From positions 310,001 to 374,000 of the forward strand of contig NZ_CBCPHV010000001.1 in NCBI RefSeq assembly GCF_965118635.1: a DNA stretch of 64,000 nt, in the 5' to 3' direction. Under the pieces are notes generated by a model, which saw only the letters and a list, made by a program, of their open reading frames with translations, made no database searches and was not told the DNA's origin. Made by a program: the position numbers and the translations under genes. Below are positions 33,871 through 43,219 of the stretch, in pieces. Position 1 is the stretch's first letter, and every line of letters begins with the position of its first letter. This DNA comes from Empedobacter brevis_A. GTDB taxonomy: Bacteria > Bacteroidota > Bacteroidia > Flavobacteriales > Weeksellaceae.

Positions 33871-35271
33871 ATGAAACAACAAAAATATACAAAAAGAGAA
33901 TTCCTAAAATTACTTGGTTCAGGTAGTTTAGGAATTTTTTTTATGTCCTTTTATTCGTTTGATGATTTCTTGGATAATGATTTAATTTTAGTAACAAAAG
34001 ATGATGAGAAGTATGATAAATACAGAAAATCATTTAATAAAAGAATTGAAAAATTTCCGAAAATAATAGCTATTTGTAAATCTGAAAATGGAATAAAAAA
34101 AGCAATTTCATTGGCAAATGAAAAGAAACTGAAAGTCGCTATTCGAAGTGGAGGACATAGTTTTGAAAGTTTTTCGAATATAGATAACGGAATGTTGATT
34201 CATCTCGGATTGATGAATGAAATTACGTGGTTGCAAGGAAATAAAGTGAAATTGCAACCAGCTTGTTTGTTGCAAGAAATTTATGCTAATTTTTTACCAA
34301 AGAAAAGAATTATTCCGGCTGGTTCTTGCGGAACTGTTGCTATTGGCGGTTTGACATTAGGCGGAGGTTATGGATTTTTCAGCAGGAAATATGGTTTGAC
34401 ATGCGATAATTTGCTTCGTGTAAAAATGATCGATTACAAAGGAAATACAATCGATTCTGATAAAGATCCAGATTTACTTTGGGCATGCAAAGGTGGCGGA
34501 AACGGAAATTTTGGAGTTGTAACGGAATTACATTTCAAAACTTATCCTGTACCACAATCGTTCAGCGGATATCGTATGAAATTTAATAATCTTACGAAAG
34601 ATAAATTTATCAAGCTTATTCGACTTTGGTTTCAAGCAACCGAAAAATTACCAAATGAAGCCTTTTCTGCTTTTGTATTGAATGGAAAATTTTTAACAAT
34701 TTTATTCACCAATTTTGCAGCAAATCAAACAGATTTTGAGAAAATATTTTCGAATTTAATTCCTTTAGCAAATAATTACAAACCAATGAAAGATAGGAAT
34801 TTGGCAGCTGCGCTAAAAAATTATTATGGCGTAAAAGAGCCCATTTATTTTAAAAATGCTTCTGCTGGTTTGTACAAAGGAATTGATGATATAGAAAAAG
34901 GTTTAGGAGATATTTTTGAAAAAGTAGCCGCTTCTAAAGGAATGATTTATCAGATAAATACATTGGGAGGAAAAATTAATGAAATAAAATCTTCTGATTC
35001 TGCATATCCACATCGAGATATTAATTATTTGAGCGAATTACAAGCTTATTGGGATTTGCCTGCACAAGAAAAAAAGTTGACAAAATCATTTGAAGAAGTT
35101 CAACAATTGTTAAGAAATATCGGGAATACAAAACAATATCGAAATTATCCTGACATCAATTTTCCTGATGCAAATAATGCTTATTTTGGTGATAATTTGG
35201 TTCGATTACAACAATTAAAAAAGAAATATGATCCAAATAATATATTTGATTATCCACAAGTGATAAAATAA
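33871..35271 (+). CDS. FAD-linked oxidoreductase, berberine-bridge/BBE type
   Basis: The 466-residue protein has the FAD-binding PP-loop region IRSGGHSFESFS (His 96), then GSCGTVAIGGLTLGGGYGF (Cys 153), and a C-terminal BBE motif (YFGDNLVRLQQLKKKYDP). His 96 and Cys 153 are at the positions used for bicovalent FAD attachment in this family. The N-terminus (KYTKREFLKLLGSG followed by a hydrophobic stretch) resembles a Tat signal with KR in place of RR, so it may be exported folded. These enzymes oxidise sugars, alkaloids or other alcohols; the substrate is unknown. It starts 30 bases after mltG. Confidence 0.85.
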   Translation: MKQQKYTKREFLKLLGSGSLGIFFMSFYSFDDFLDNDLILVTKDDEKYDKYRKSFNKRIEKFPKIIAICKSENGIKKAISLANEKKLKVAIRSGGHSFESFSNIDNGMLIHLGLMNEITWLQGNKVKLQPACLLQEIYANFLPKKRIIPAGSCGTVAIGGLTLGGGYGFFSRKYGLTCDNLLRVKMIDYKGNTIDSDKDPDLLWACKGGGNGNFGVVTELHFKTYPVPQSFSGYRMKFNNLTKDKFIKLIRLWFQATEKLPNEAFSAFVLNGKFLTILFTNFAANQTDFEKIFSNLIPLANNYKPMKDRNLAAALKNYYGVKEPIYFKNASAGLYKGIDDIEKGLGDIFEKVAASKGMIYQINTLGGKINEIKSSDSAYPHRDINYLSELQAYWDLPAQEKKLTKSFEEVQQLLRNIGNTKQYRNYPDINFPDANNAYFGDNLVRLQQLKKKYDPNNIFDYPQVIK

Positions 35272-35316
35272 ATTCAATAAAAAAGCCCTTATACAGAAGG
35301 GCTTTTTTATTGAATT
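35271..35316. terminator. Bidirectional terminator between convergent genes
   Basis: Perfect 20-base arms (35271-35290 and 35297-35316) with a GCCCTT/AAGGGC core are flanked by A6 and T6. It serves the flavoprotein gene on the plus strand and the receptor gene on the minus strand. Confidence 0.85.
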
Positions 35317-35330
35317 CATCATAATTTAGA

Positions 35331-38078
35331 CTAAAACTTGTATCGTAAACTCACGATAAAATATCTTCCCAAAACATTTTTAGTTGTAGTTGAGATGTAG
35401 TTGTCATTAAATCCATTTGTAACAATTACATTGTTTCCTAATAGGTTTCCTCCTGTAAGTGTTAAATAAGTTTTCTTCGCAATATTATATCGTGCAGAAG
35501 CGTTCAATTCTCTTGCTGTATTTATTTCTTTACCATCACGATATTGTAAACGATAAGAGAAATCGGTCTGAATTAACAATTTATTTGTAGCAGACCAAGC
35601 AGCTTCTCCGTATGGTCGCCAGTTTGTAAATTTCTGTTCAGATAAGGATTTATATTTACTTAAGTTCAAATTAACTCCAGCTTTCAATTCAAATTTCTTT
35701 TTGAATGTAAATGAGTTCTCTAAATTATATGTTTGATTAAAACTTTTGTTGTTTACATTATTCAAATCATCATTTGTTACAACACCATTTTTATATTCAA
35801 TATTTCGTGTAATTGTATAATAATTAGAAGTAGAAATATTACCTGTTAATCGTGCATTGTACCATTTAGCAAAACGTTTTCCTATTCTAAAATATCCTGA
35901 ATATGTTTCTTGGTTATTACCAGAATTTATTAAGGTATTGAATTGATAATTGTTTACAATTGTATCGTTTCCAGAGATTATAAAATCACGATTCAAAATA
36001 GATTGTGTTTGTATACTTTTTTCTTGTAACGTATAACTCAAATTCGCGAAAATATTGAAGAAAGTGAACGAATTAAAATGATTAAAATTAATACTTGCAG
36101 TATGCGTTAAAGCTTGTCTTAAATTTCTATTTCCGTAGAAAATCGATTGGTAACTTTGAATTGTGTACGAATCATTAAAATCTTTTGTGTAAGGATAGCT
36201 ATAGTCTTGTGAATAACTTGCACGAACACTTGTTGCATTGTTAAACTTGTATTGTAAAACAGCATGTGGTAAAACTTTAGTTTCCGAACGATTTAACTTT
36301 TCTCCATCTTGATATTTTGACTTTTCATTGAAGAACGAAACTCCTGCACCTAAATCGGCTTGAAAATTACCGAATTTCTTTGTGAATGTTACATCTGCAA
36401 ATGTTTCATTGTAATCTAAATCTGTATTGCTGATTAATGAATTATCATTCATTAAATTTTTGAAATCATAGATTTTATTATCAAAATCTTGCGTACTAAA
36501 ACTTGTTCCAACTTTTATTTTAAGATTAGATGTATTTGTCAATAAGTGATTATAAATTCCGTATAATTGAACTGTATTTAAAACAAAATTTTGATCTTGA
36601 TTAATATTAAATTGATCATTTATTTTTGATAAATTTTTGAAAAAATTGAAAGATGAGAACGGATTAGCTGTTGATAAAACATTGTAATCTGGCGTATCTT
36701 TTTGATATTGATGACGGAAATATAGCCCAACATTATCATCGCGCCCAACTTTTCTGATGTAAGATAAAGTTTGTGACAATGAATAATTCTTTTGATCCGA
36801 ATTTACATTTCTAAAGCTATTTTTTTGATCGTTATAATAACTATCAACCAATTGTTCGTTTTGGCTATCTAAATAATTAAAGTTTAAACGATATTTAATT
36901 TGTCCTTTATCATTTGGATTATAATCCATACGAAAACGCGACATTCCCATTAAAACATTGCTCTTATTTTGTTCTTGATCGACAGTTGTATAAGGTGTTG
37001 AAATGTTGTTATAATATCGTTCGGATTTAGAATCGTAACGAATATTATTTGTGTTAAGTAAACCAAATCCAGAGATTTTTAGTTTCTTATTTGGTTCAAC
37101 ACCAAAATGAATTGCACCATTATATGTATTCATACTCGGCGCATCATTTTTTGTCATTAAGTTCAAATTATTCGAATTTCCTCTTAATGAATAAATACTT
37201 CCTTCAGAATTAAATTCAGAATATCCACCAAAGAAACTGATATAATCATCTTGATCGAAAACTTGTTTTCCGAATGTATTAAAATCGTTGATTAATGTTG
37301 CATCTGTTTTTTCTGAGAAGTAAAAAATCTTAGCTTGCGCATCTGTATGTTTATCTGCATCTCCACCTAAAGTAACATTCCCAAAAGCAAGACGTTTCAT
37401 ATCATCTTTCAATTCGATGTTTAGCGAGAATTGTTCGTCATCTTCTTGTAATGAAGAAGCAAAAGGATTTGATTTGAATTTTGTGTTTAGTTGAATTTTA
37501 GAAACGGCATCCGAAGGTAAATTCTTATTCAATAATTTTTCATTTCCACCTAAAACTTCACGTCCACCAACAGTAACTTGTGCCATTGGTTTTCCTTTGT
37601 ACATTACTTTTCCGTTTTGTACTTCAATTCCAGGAAGTTTTTTTAAGATATCTTCTAATGTTTCTTCATTTCCAACTTTGAAAGAATCTGCATCAAACTC
37701 AATTGTATCACCTTTTACTTTGATAGCTTGTTGAGCTTTTACAATTGTTTCTTTTAAGGAGATTTCTTTTCCTTTTGCAAGTTTTATTTTTTTGTTGATA
37801 TTTTCAGTTAACTCAACATTTTCAACATATGTTTCGTAACCAGCTTGTTCAATTTCGATGTCGTATTTTTCACCACAAGGCAATTTGAATTCGAATTCGC
37901 CAGTGTTACTTGTAAATACGAAACCTTTTCCTTCGTTTTTGCTATCAAAAATAGAAACGGAAGCATCTGTTACAGGAATACCGCTGTCATTTGCTACAGA
38001 ACCTTTTATTTTACATTCTTGTGCAAAAGAGATTTGAGCGCTGGAAATAAATAAAATAAGATAGAGTAATTTTTTCAT
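35331..38078 (-). CDS. TonB-dependent receptor-like outer-membrane barrel protein
   Basis: The protein has 915 residues from the ATG at 38078, where the signal peptide (MKKLLYLILFISSAQISFAQ) starts. An N-terminal carboxypeptidase-regulatory-like beta domain (about 22-105) is followed by a plug-like domain (about 115-230, with LEDILKKLPGIEVQNG and VTVGGREVLGG) and a large barrel with many aromatic-ended strands to the C-terminal Phe (FIVSLRYKF). It belongs to the outer-membrane beta-barrel group often encoded beside GLPGLI proteins in flavobacteria. The cargo is unknown. A hairpin separates it from the GLPGLI gene upstream. Confidence 0.85.
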   Translation of the reverse strand: MKKLLYLILFISSAQISFAQECKIKGSVANDSGIPVTDASVSIFDSKNEGKGFVFTSNTGEFEFKLPCGEKYDIEIEQAGYETYVENVELTENINKKIKLAKGKEISLKETIVKAQQAIKVKGDTIEFDADSFKVGNEETLEDILKKLPGIEVQNGKVMYKGKPMAQVTVGGREVLGGNEKLLNKNLPSDAVSKIQLNTKFKSNPFASSLQEDDEQFSLNIELKDDMKRLAFGNVTLGGDADKHTDAQAKIFYFSEKTDATLINDFNTFGKQVFDQDDYISFFGGYSEFNSEGSIYSLRGNSNNLNLMTKNDAPSMNTYNGAIHFGVEPNKKLKISGFGLLNTNNIRYDSKSERYYNNISTPYTTVDQEQNKSNVLMGMSRFRMDYNPNDKGQIKYRLNFNYLDSQNEQLVDSYYNDQKNSFRNVNSDQKNYSLSQTLSYIRKVGRDDNVGLYFRHQYQKDTPDYNVLSTANPFSSFNFFKNLSKINDQFNINQDQNFVLNTVQLYGIYNHLLTNTSNLKIKVGTSFSTQDFDNKIYDFKNLMNDNSLISNTDLDYNETFADVTFTKKFGNFQADLGAGVSFFNEKSKYQDGEKLNRSETKVLPHAVLQYKFNNATSVRASYSQDYSYPYTKDFNDSYTIQSYQSIFYGNRNLRQALTHTASINFNHFNSFTFFNIFANLSYTLQEKSIQTQSILNRDFIISGNDTIVNNYQFNTLINSGNNQETYSGYFRIGKRFAKWYNARLTGNISTSNYYTITRNIEYKNGVVTNDDLNNVNNKSFNQTYNLENSFTFKKKFELKAGVNLNLSKYKSLSEQKFTNWRPYGEAAWSATNKLLIQTDFSYRLQYRDGKEINTARELNASARYNIAKKTYLTLTGGNLLGNNVIVTNGFNDNYISTTTKNVLGRYFIVSLRYKF

Positions 38079-38110
38079 ATGCATTTTTGGTTGATGCCTT
38101 AATAGAGATT

Positions 38111-38155
38111 TTTGTAAAAACACATCTGTTTATGTGTTAATGACAGATGTGTTTT
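38111..38155 (-). terminator. Hairpin between a GLPGLI gene and the receptor gene
   Basis: Perfect 13-base arms AAAACACATCTGT (38117-38129) and ACAGATGTGTTTT (38143-38155), followed on the minus strand by T-rich DNA, form an intercistronic terminator or attenuator. Confidence 0.65.
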
Positions 38156-38173
38156 ATGTATTTTTTTGATGAA

Positions 38174-38950
38174 CTATTTGGTATCTATACCGCTGTTCAT
38201 TTGTTCTTGCATTTTTTTCTGAATATCCATTACGATTTTCATAAATTGTTCTTGCGTAACAATTTCTCCTTTTGAAGGTAGATTAATTTTTAATTCTTTG
38301 TCAGAAATTTTTATATCCTTCAATGTATAAATTAAATGAGCTCCGTTGGCTTCAAATTCAGCTTTAATGATTAATCCTGGTAATCCTGCCAAAGAAGTTG
38401 GTCCATCTTTTACAGGAATTTCTGGTGCGTACCATGCTGTTACAGGAATAGAATCCATCATAACGCCTTCTGCTTTTGTAACTTTGTATCCTGCGATATC
38501 TGTTTTTTCACGAGATATTTTCCATTTATAATCTGGAATTTGATCTTTAATCAAGTATTGTTTTACTCCTAAGTCAACTTCTTTGTAATACAAATTTGGT
38601 GTTGAGGTAAAATCTTTATAGGTTGGTTTGTTGTCCATAGCAGCCATTTGTTGTGCTATAAATCCTAAACCACCTTGTCCGTTATTTACTTTTTCTTCTA
38701 ATGTGAAGGTTGAATATTTAGAATTACTTTTAAAGAAATAAGTCATAAAAATTCCAGCATCTATTTCAGCTTTTAGCATTCCACCAACTTGAGCACGATA
38801 TGCTTCTGGAATTGTTTTCATGGTTTTTTCGTAATCCATTTTTACTTCCATTACATAAGTTGCATCAATGTTTTGTGTTTTATTATCTTGTGCTAGAGAA
38901 ATTGTAGTTGTGATAATTCCTAATGCGAATGTTAAGATTGCTTTCTTCAT
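38174..38950 (-). CDS. GLPGLI family protein
   Basis: The 258-residue exported protein has a signal peptide (MKKAILTFALGIITTTISLAQ) and the signature AGLPGLI near residue 199, preceded by TAWYAPEIPVKDGP. GLPGLI proteins are a Bacteroidota family usually found near TonB-type receptors; their function is not known to me. The C-terminus is a charged helix (QFMKIVMDIQKKMQEQM). It lies directly upstream of the receptor gene on the same strand. Confidence 0.9.
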   Translation of the reverse strand: MKKAILTFALGIITTTISLAQDNKTQNIDATYVMEVKMDYEKTMKTIPEAYRAQVGGMLKAEIDAGIFMTYFFKSNSKYSTFTLEEKVNNGQGGLGFIAQQMAAMDNKPTYKDFTSTPNLYYKEVDLGVKQYLIKDQIPDYKWKISREKTDIAGYKVTKAEGVMMDSIPVTAWYAPEIPVKDGPTSLAGLPGLIIKAEFEANGAHLIYTLKDIKISDKELKINLPSKGEIVTQEQFMKIVMDIQKKMQEQMNSGIDTK

Positions 38951-39019
38951 AATTTTTGTATTTAATAAGTTAGTCTACTTTTATAGATGAATGTTACAGA
39001 TTATTTCAAAATTTATTGA

Positions 39020-39067
39020 AAAAATAAAATGTCATTCAAAAAGTTAAGGCTTTTCAAATGACATTTT
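39020..39067 (-). terminator. pncA terminator
   Basis: Arms 39026-39036 and 39057-39067 (AAAATGTCATT/AATGACATTTT), with inner AAAAG/CTTTT pairing, are followed on the minus strand by ATTTTTTC. Read from pncA this is a terminator before the GLPGLI gene. Confidence 0.7.
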
Positions 39068-39102
39068 TAGGTATCGATTTATTGTTCAATTATATTATTT
39101 GA

Positions 39103-39705
39103 TTATAATAAATACGTTGATACATTACCTCCTTTTTTAATAAAATCTTCTTTCAATTCATCAAAAAGTTCTTGGTTAATTGCCTTTGTTGTACCTTCTA
39201 AAATATAGGTTGCGTAACCCAATGATAAAGCATCTTTTGCTGTGTGATAAACACAATAATCAGCAGCTAAACCACAAACATATACGCTTGTTACATTATG
39301 ATCTTTTAAAAATCCATTTAAACCTGTTGGATTCTTCTTATTGACATCGAAAAAAGCACTGTACGAATCTACGTCGGGATTCATGCCTTTTCGGATGATT
39401 GCACTTATTTTGTTTTGCTTAATATCTTTGTGTATTTCTGCACCTTTAGTACCTTGAACACAATGATCTGGCCATAAAACTTGTTGATTTCCGTCTAATT
39501 CGATTACATCGAAAGGTTGTTTTTCTGGATGTTGAGAAGCAAAACTTTTGTGATTTGCAGGATGCCAATCTTGTGTGGCTACAACAACATCATATTTCTC
39601 TTGTAATTTATTTATACGTTCGATAATTTTATCTCCATCATTCACAGCCAAAGAACCTCCTGGTAAAAAATCGTACTGCATGTCTACGATGATTAAAGCT
39701 TTCAT
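39103..39705 (-). CDS. pncA: Nicotinamidase/pyrazinamidase
   Basis: The 200-residue isochorismatase-fold hydrolase deamidates nicotinamide to nicotinate for NAD salvage. The catalytic triad is visible: Asp 8 in IVDMQYDF, Lys 106 in IRKGMNP and the nucleophile Cys 151 in LAADYCVYHT. Metal-site residues are Asp 46 and His 48 in TQDWHPANH and His 81 in WPDHCVQG. It sits between GLPGLI genes on the same strand and is separated from the downstream one by a terminator, so it is a housekeeping gene within that cluster. Confidence 0.95.
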   Translation of the reverse strand: MKALIIVDMQYDFLPGGSLAVNDGDKIIERINKLQEKYDVVVATQDWHPANHKSFASQHPEKQPFDVIELDGNQQVLWPDHCVQGTKGAEIHKDIKQNKISAIIRKGMNPDVDSYSAFFDVNKKNPTGLNGFLKDHNVTSVYVCGLAADYCVYHTAKDALSLGYATYILEGTTKAINQELFDELKEDFIKKGGNVSTYLL

Positions 39706-39802
39706 AATAATTTATTTCTAAGATTAATTTTAATTAAATATAAGTGTTATTATATGAAATCAAATCAATTATTTAGGAAAATTAATTGAATTTTAAGAAA
39801 GG

Positions 39803-40585
39803 TTAATCACGTTTATTTACGCCTGAATTTCGCATTTCTTCAAAACGAGATCGTTGATCTTGCATTAATTTATTAAATTCTGTTTGCGAAATACTATTTT
39901 TGTCTTTTGGTTTTTCGATTGGTTTTGTATTGGTTGATGTTTTTATATCGGTCAAAGAAATAATTTTTGAACCTTTAAACGTTCCTCTGTTTATTTCTGT
40001 TTCTACTTCGGCAATCAAGCCTGGTAATCCCCAATAATTTTCTGGTCCTGTTTTATATTTTAATGTCGGAATGTACCAAACGGTTGTTGGAATACTGTCA
40101 ATAATAGCTGTTGCTTTTTTGGCTTCGTTTCCTAATATTGTTTTTGTTTCGCGTGTTAATTTCCAATCAAAATTTTGCAGAGAATCTTTTACAACATAGT
40201 TCTTTCCCATCATGTTTTGATCTTTTAATAAGAGATGAGTTGTACTATTTTTATAAATATTATCTCCATTCATCGACATTGTTCGCATTCCACCTCTCAT
40301 TCCTCTTGAGTTTTGGCTTTGATCGTTAGAGATTTTTTCGATCATTTTATACAAAGATTCATCTCCCAAAATTGTCAATGTTGCTTTTTGTGGTTCTTGA
40401 ATATTTTTCTTGAATTGTTTTTGCATTTCTTTTGACATTGTACGTCCATTTCCTCTATTAGAAGATTGAAAACTAAAATCGTCTGGCAAAATAATACGAG
40501 TTGTGTAAGAAACTTCTACTTTTTCTTGTTGTGCAAAGGCTATAAAGCCAAATAATAAAACAAAAATTGAAATTATTTTTCTCAT
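39803..40585 (-). CDS. GLPGLI family protein
   Basis: The 260-residue protein has a signal peptide (MRKIISIFVLLFGFIAFAQ) and the signature WGLPGLIAEVE near residue 186, preceded by TVWYIPTLKYKTGP. It shows the same TRETKTILG...KKATAIIDS block as the next paralogue upstream. The charged C-terminus contains KPKDKNSISQTEFNKL. It is probably co-transcribed with the GLPGLI gene upstream (70-base gap). The function is unknown. Confidence 0.88.
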   Translation of the reverse strand: MRKIISIFVLLFGFIAFAQQEKVEVSYTTRIILPDDFSFQSSNRGNGRTMSKEMQKQFKKNIQEPQKATLTILGDESLYKMIEKISNDQSQNSRGMRGGMRTMSMNGDNIYKNSTTHLLLKDQNMMGKNYVVKDSLQNFDWKLTRETKTILGNEAKKATAIIDSIPTTVWYIPTLKYKTGPENYWGLPGLIAEVETEINRGTFKGSKIISLTDIKTSTNTKPIEKPKDKNSISQTEFNKLMQDQRSRFEEMRNSGVNKRD

Positions 40586-40655
40586 CTTAAATGTGATTAT
40601 TGCCTTTAGACAAGAAATAATTGAAAATGTTTAATGAGGGATGAAAATATTTTCT

Positions 40656-41432
40656 TTAATCCTTACTTACTCCTTCAGAAGTCATTTTTTTATAATGCTC
40701 AAGTTCTTTTTTATTAAGAGCCTTATATTCATCATTTGTAATAATATTTTTATCTTTTGGTTTGTCAAAAGGTTTAACAGTAGGAACTTCTTTTACTTCG
40801 ATAGCGCTGATAGTATGACTTTCAATACCTTTTCTCTTTGTGTTTTTTATATCTAATTCTAAAATTAAACCTGGTAAACCATTGAACATCGAAGGTCCGT
40901 CTTTTACAGCGATACTTGGGGCGTACCAAGCTGTAACTGTTGTTGTACTATCGATAACTGCTGTTGCTTTTTTGACATCAAAACCAATAATTTTTTTAGA
41001 ATCTCTTGTTAAACTCCATTTGTATTCTTTTAATTTATCTTTTATAATGTATGGTTTGCCCATCACTCTTACATTTCTGAAATATTCTTTTGTTGTTAAG
41101 TTTTTAAACAAATCCTTTGTAGTACCGCTACCATCAAAATAAAAAGACGAGTTTACCTGTTTATTGTTTAGCTTTTCAATTTTTTTGTAGCTTGTTTCAT
41201 GATTATAAATCGTTAAAAGATAATTTTTCGGTTCAGTCACACTTTTTAGCAACTCAGAAAATATATCATTAGGAATCGTGCTTTCTTTTCCATCAGCCGA
41301 ATATTTAACCGAGCTTTTATATTCATCAGGATTTACTTTTAGGGTTTCTTGGTACATAACTTCTAATTTTTGAGCGAATACAATACCAGAAAATATTGTG
41401 CAGTAGCTAAGTAATGTAAATAATGTTTTCAT
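40656..41432 (-). CDS. GLPGLI family protein
   Basis: The 258-residue protein has a signal peptide (MKTLFTLLSYCTIFSGIVFAQ) and the signature NGLPGLILELD near residue 182, preceded by AWYAPSIAVKDGP. The SLTRDSKKIIGFDVKKATAVIDS-like block (split here as SLTRDSKKIIG and KKATAVIDS) is shared with its neighbour, so these two are the closest pair of the three. It starts 25 bases after the DUF6624 lipoprotein gene and shares that gene's leader sequence. Confidence 0.88.
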   Translation of the reverse strand: MKTLFTLLSYCTIFSGIVFAQKLEVMYQETLKVNPDEYKSSVKYSADGKESTIPNDIFSELLKSVTEPKNYLLTIYNHETSYKKIEKLNNKQVNSSFYFDGSGTTKDLFKNLTTKEYFRNVRVMGKPYIIKDKLKEYKWSLTRDSKKIIGFDVKKATAVIDSTTTVTAWYAPSIAVKDGPSMFNGLPGLILELDIKNTKRKGIESHTISAIEVKEVPTVKPFDKPKDKNIITNDEYKALNKKELEHYKKMTSEGVSKD

Positions 41433-41457
41433 TGTAGTTTGATTTTTAAAAAGTTAT

Positions 41458-42120
41458 TTAATATAGTTTTGGTTCGAGAATTCCGCTTTTGATTAATGCT
41501 TCTTTATTCATTTCAAAATGCATTTCTGTCATTTCATTATAGTATTCCTTAAAAGTTGGTAATTCATATTCTTTTCGCAAAGTTTCAATATTTAGACTAT
41601 CTATAAGACCATTTTTAGGAATTGCTTGCCCATATTTATTATACGTTACTTGACTACCAAAGCGCTGTTTTTTATTTTGATTTACATTCACTCTATCTTC
41701 TAGCATTGCATATTGAGATTTTATAGCATTCTCTTTTTTGATTTGCTTTCTCATTTTAGTGAGAACTTGTTTCTGGAATTTAATATCATTATCTGCATGT
41801 TGAACAATTATCCAAAAATTTCCTGATGTTCTTCTGTCAAAATCTTTTGATCCAATATAACCATATTTTTTGAAATAAGATTTTGCAATTTTTTGATTTG
41901 TTAGATTAACACTATCTCTTTTCTGATAGAAAATTTCCCATGCTTTCTTTCTTCCATATTGCTCCATCATTTCTTTGGGCGGAATGCCTGCATAAACTTG
42001 ATCTATATTTCTCATTGCTTCAAATTCTGCTTTTATCCTAGTTTTATCTTCTTCATTTATTTTTGAAGTTTGGCAACTTAAAGTGATTGATCCTAAGATT
42101 ATAAATAAGATTTTTTTCAT
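41458..42120 (-). CDS. DUF6624-like lipoprotein
   Basis: The 220-residue protein has a lipoprotein signal (MKKILFIILGSITLSC, Cys 16). The body has the pattern I recall for DUF6624: KKYGYIGSKDFD, then FWIIVQHADNDIKFQ, YAMLEDRVNVN and QRFGSQV. The function of the family is unknown. It is the first gene of the minus-strand GLPGLI run. The family name is from memory and not checked. Confidence 0.65.
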   Translation of the reverse strand: MKKILFIILGSITLSCQTSKINEEDKTRIKAEFEAMRNIDQVYAGIPPKEMMEQYGRKKAWEIFYQKRDSVNLTNQKIAKSYFKKYGYIGSKDFDRRTSGNFWIIVQHADNDIKFQKQVLTKMRKQIKKENAIKSQYAMLEDRVNVNQNKKQRFGSQVTYNKYGQAIPKNGLIDSLNIETLRKEYELPTFKEYYNEMTEMHFEMNKEALIKSGILEPKLY

Positions 42121-42135
42121 TGTAGTTTGATTTTA

Positions 42136-42180
42136 TTCTACAATTATAGTAAAAGATTTTAATTCTATTATTGTAGAATT
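42136..42180. repeat. Inverted TTCTACAAT repeat upstream of the lipoprotein gene
   Basis: TTCTACAAT (42136-42144) and ATTGTAGAA (42170-42178) form a perfect 9-bp inverted repeat 16-58 bases before the lipoprotein start. AATTCTA/TAGAATT nests in the right part. It could be an operator or a hairpin in the leader. Confidence 0.35.
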
Positions 42181-42225
42181 AAAAGTTTATAGAAATTTTA
42201 AGAAATGATTTAATTTGAGAAATAA

Positions 42226-43218
42226 TTATTTCAAATCTTTAAAATATTGACGTTTTTGTATGAAATATTGAAAAGGTAATAATTCGATATTCGAATAATT
42301 TTTGTTTTGATTTTTTTGGCGCTTTTTATACATTTTAAATAAACCACGATAAAAATGCATATGTGATATAAAAACAGCCCAAACATGAGAAAAACCTTGC
42401 TTTGATAAAAATGCAATCGCTGCAATTCCATCCATAGAAAGGCGTGTGAAAATTATTGGGAAAAGTTTTTTCGAAGGAAGATTTTTTAGTAGCATCCACA
42501 AACTATTACGATAATTTAAGTACCATTTTTTTGGATTTGCTTTATCTAAAGTTGCTCCGCCTAAATGGTAAACAGCCGATTCTCCACAATAATAAATTTT
42601 TCGTCCAGCGTTATTTAGTCGCCAACATAAGTCGATTTCTTCCATGTGAGCAAAAAAATCTTCGTCAAAGCCATTTTGTTCAAAGAAATCTTTTTTACGA
42701 ATAAATAAACTTGCGCCAGTTGCCCAAAAAATTTGTGTTGTATCGTTATATTGTCCGTGATCTTTTTCGAGAGTTGAAAAAACACGTCCACGACAAAAAG
42801 GATATCCAAATTTATCGATGAAACCTCCTCCAGCTCCGGCATATTCAAAATATTCTTTGTTTTTGTAATCTAATATTTTGGGTTGAATTGCTGCAATATC
42901 GGGATGATGATCAAATAGTTTTTCAATTGGTTCTATCCAATTTTCGGTTACTTCAACATCCGAATTTAATAAACAGAAATATTCTGCATCAATTTCTTTT
43001 AATCCTTCATTATATCCTTGTGCAAAACCAAAATTTCTTTTGTTTTGAATAATTTTAACTGAAGGAAATTGAGTTTTCAACAATTCGATTGAATTGTCAG
43101 TTGATGCATTATCAATGACATAAATGGTTGCATTTTTAGAATTGTTAATAACTGAAGGTAAAAATTGTGGCAATAATTTTTCGCCATTCCAATTTAAGAT
43201 TGCAATTGCTGTTTTCAT
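42226..43218 (-). CDS. Glycosyltransferase family 2
   Basis: The protein has 330 residues from the ATG at 43218 (MKTAIAILNWNG), one base after the stop of the upstream acyltransferase gene. The GT-A fold is seen in VIDNASTDNS, NFGFAQGYNEG and the metal-binding LLNSDVEV, with the catalytic-side EEIDLCWRLNNAGRKIYY. The dTDP-rhamnosyl-transferase-like subgroup of GT2 has this layout. Its place next to a LpxL-like acyltransferase suggests an envelope glycolipid or lipopolysaccharide substrate, but the acceptor is unknown. Confidence 0.88.
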   Translation of the reverse strand: MKTAIAILNWNGEKLLPQFLPSVINNSKNATIYVIDNASTDNSIELLKTQFPSVKIIQNKRNFGFAQGYNEGLKEIDAEYFCLLNSDVEVTENWIEPIEKLFDHHPDIAAIQPKILDYKNKEYFEYAGAGGGFIDKFGYPFCRGRVFSTLEKDHGQYNDTTQIFWATGASLFIRKKDFFEQNGFDEDFFAHMEEIDLCWRLNNAGRKIYYCGESAVYHLGGATLDKANPKKWYLNYRNSLWMLLKNLPSKKLFPIIFTRLSMDGIAAIAFLSKQGFSHVWAVFISHMHFYRGLFKMYKKRQKNQNKNYSNIELLPFQYFIQKRQYFKDLK

Positions 43219-43219
43219 G

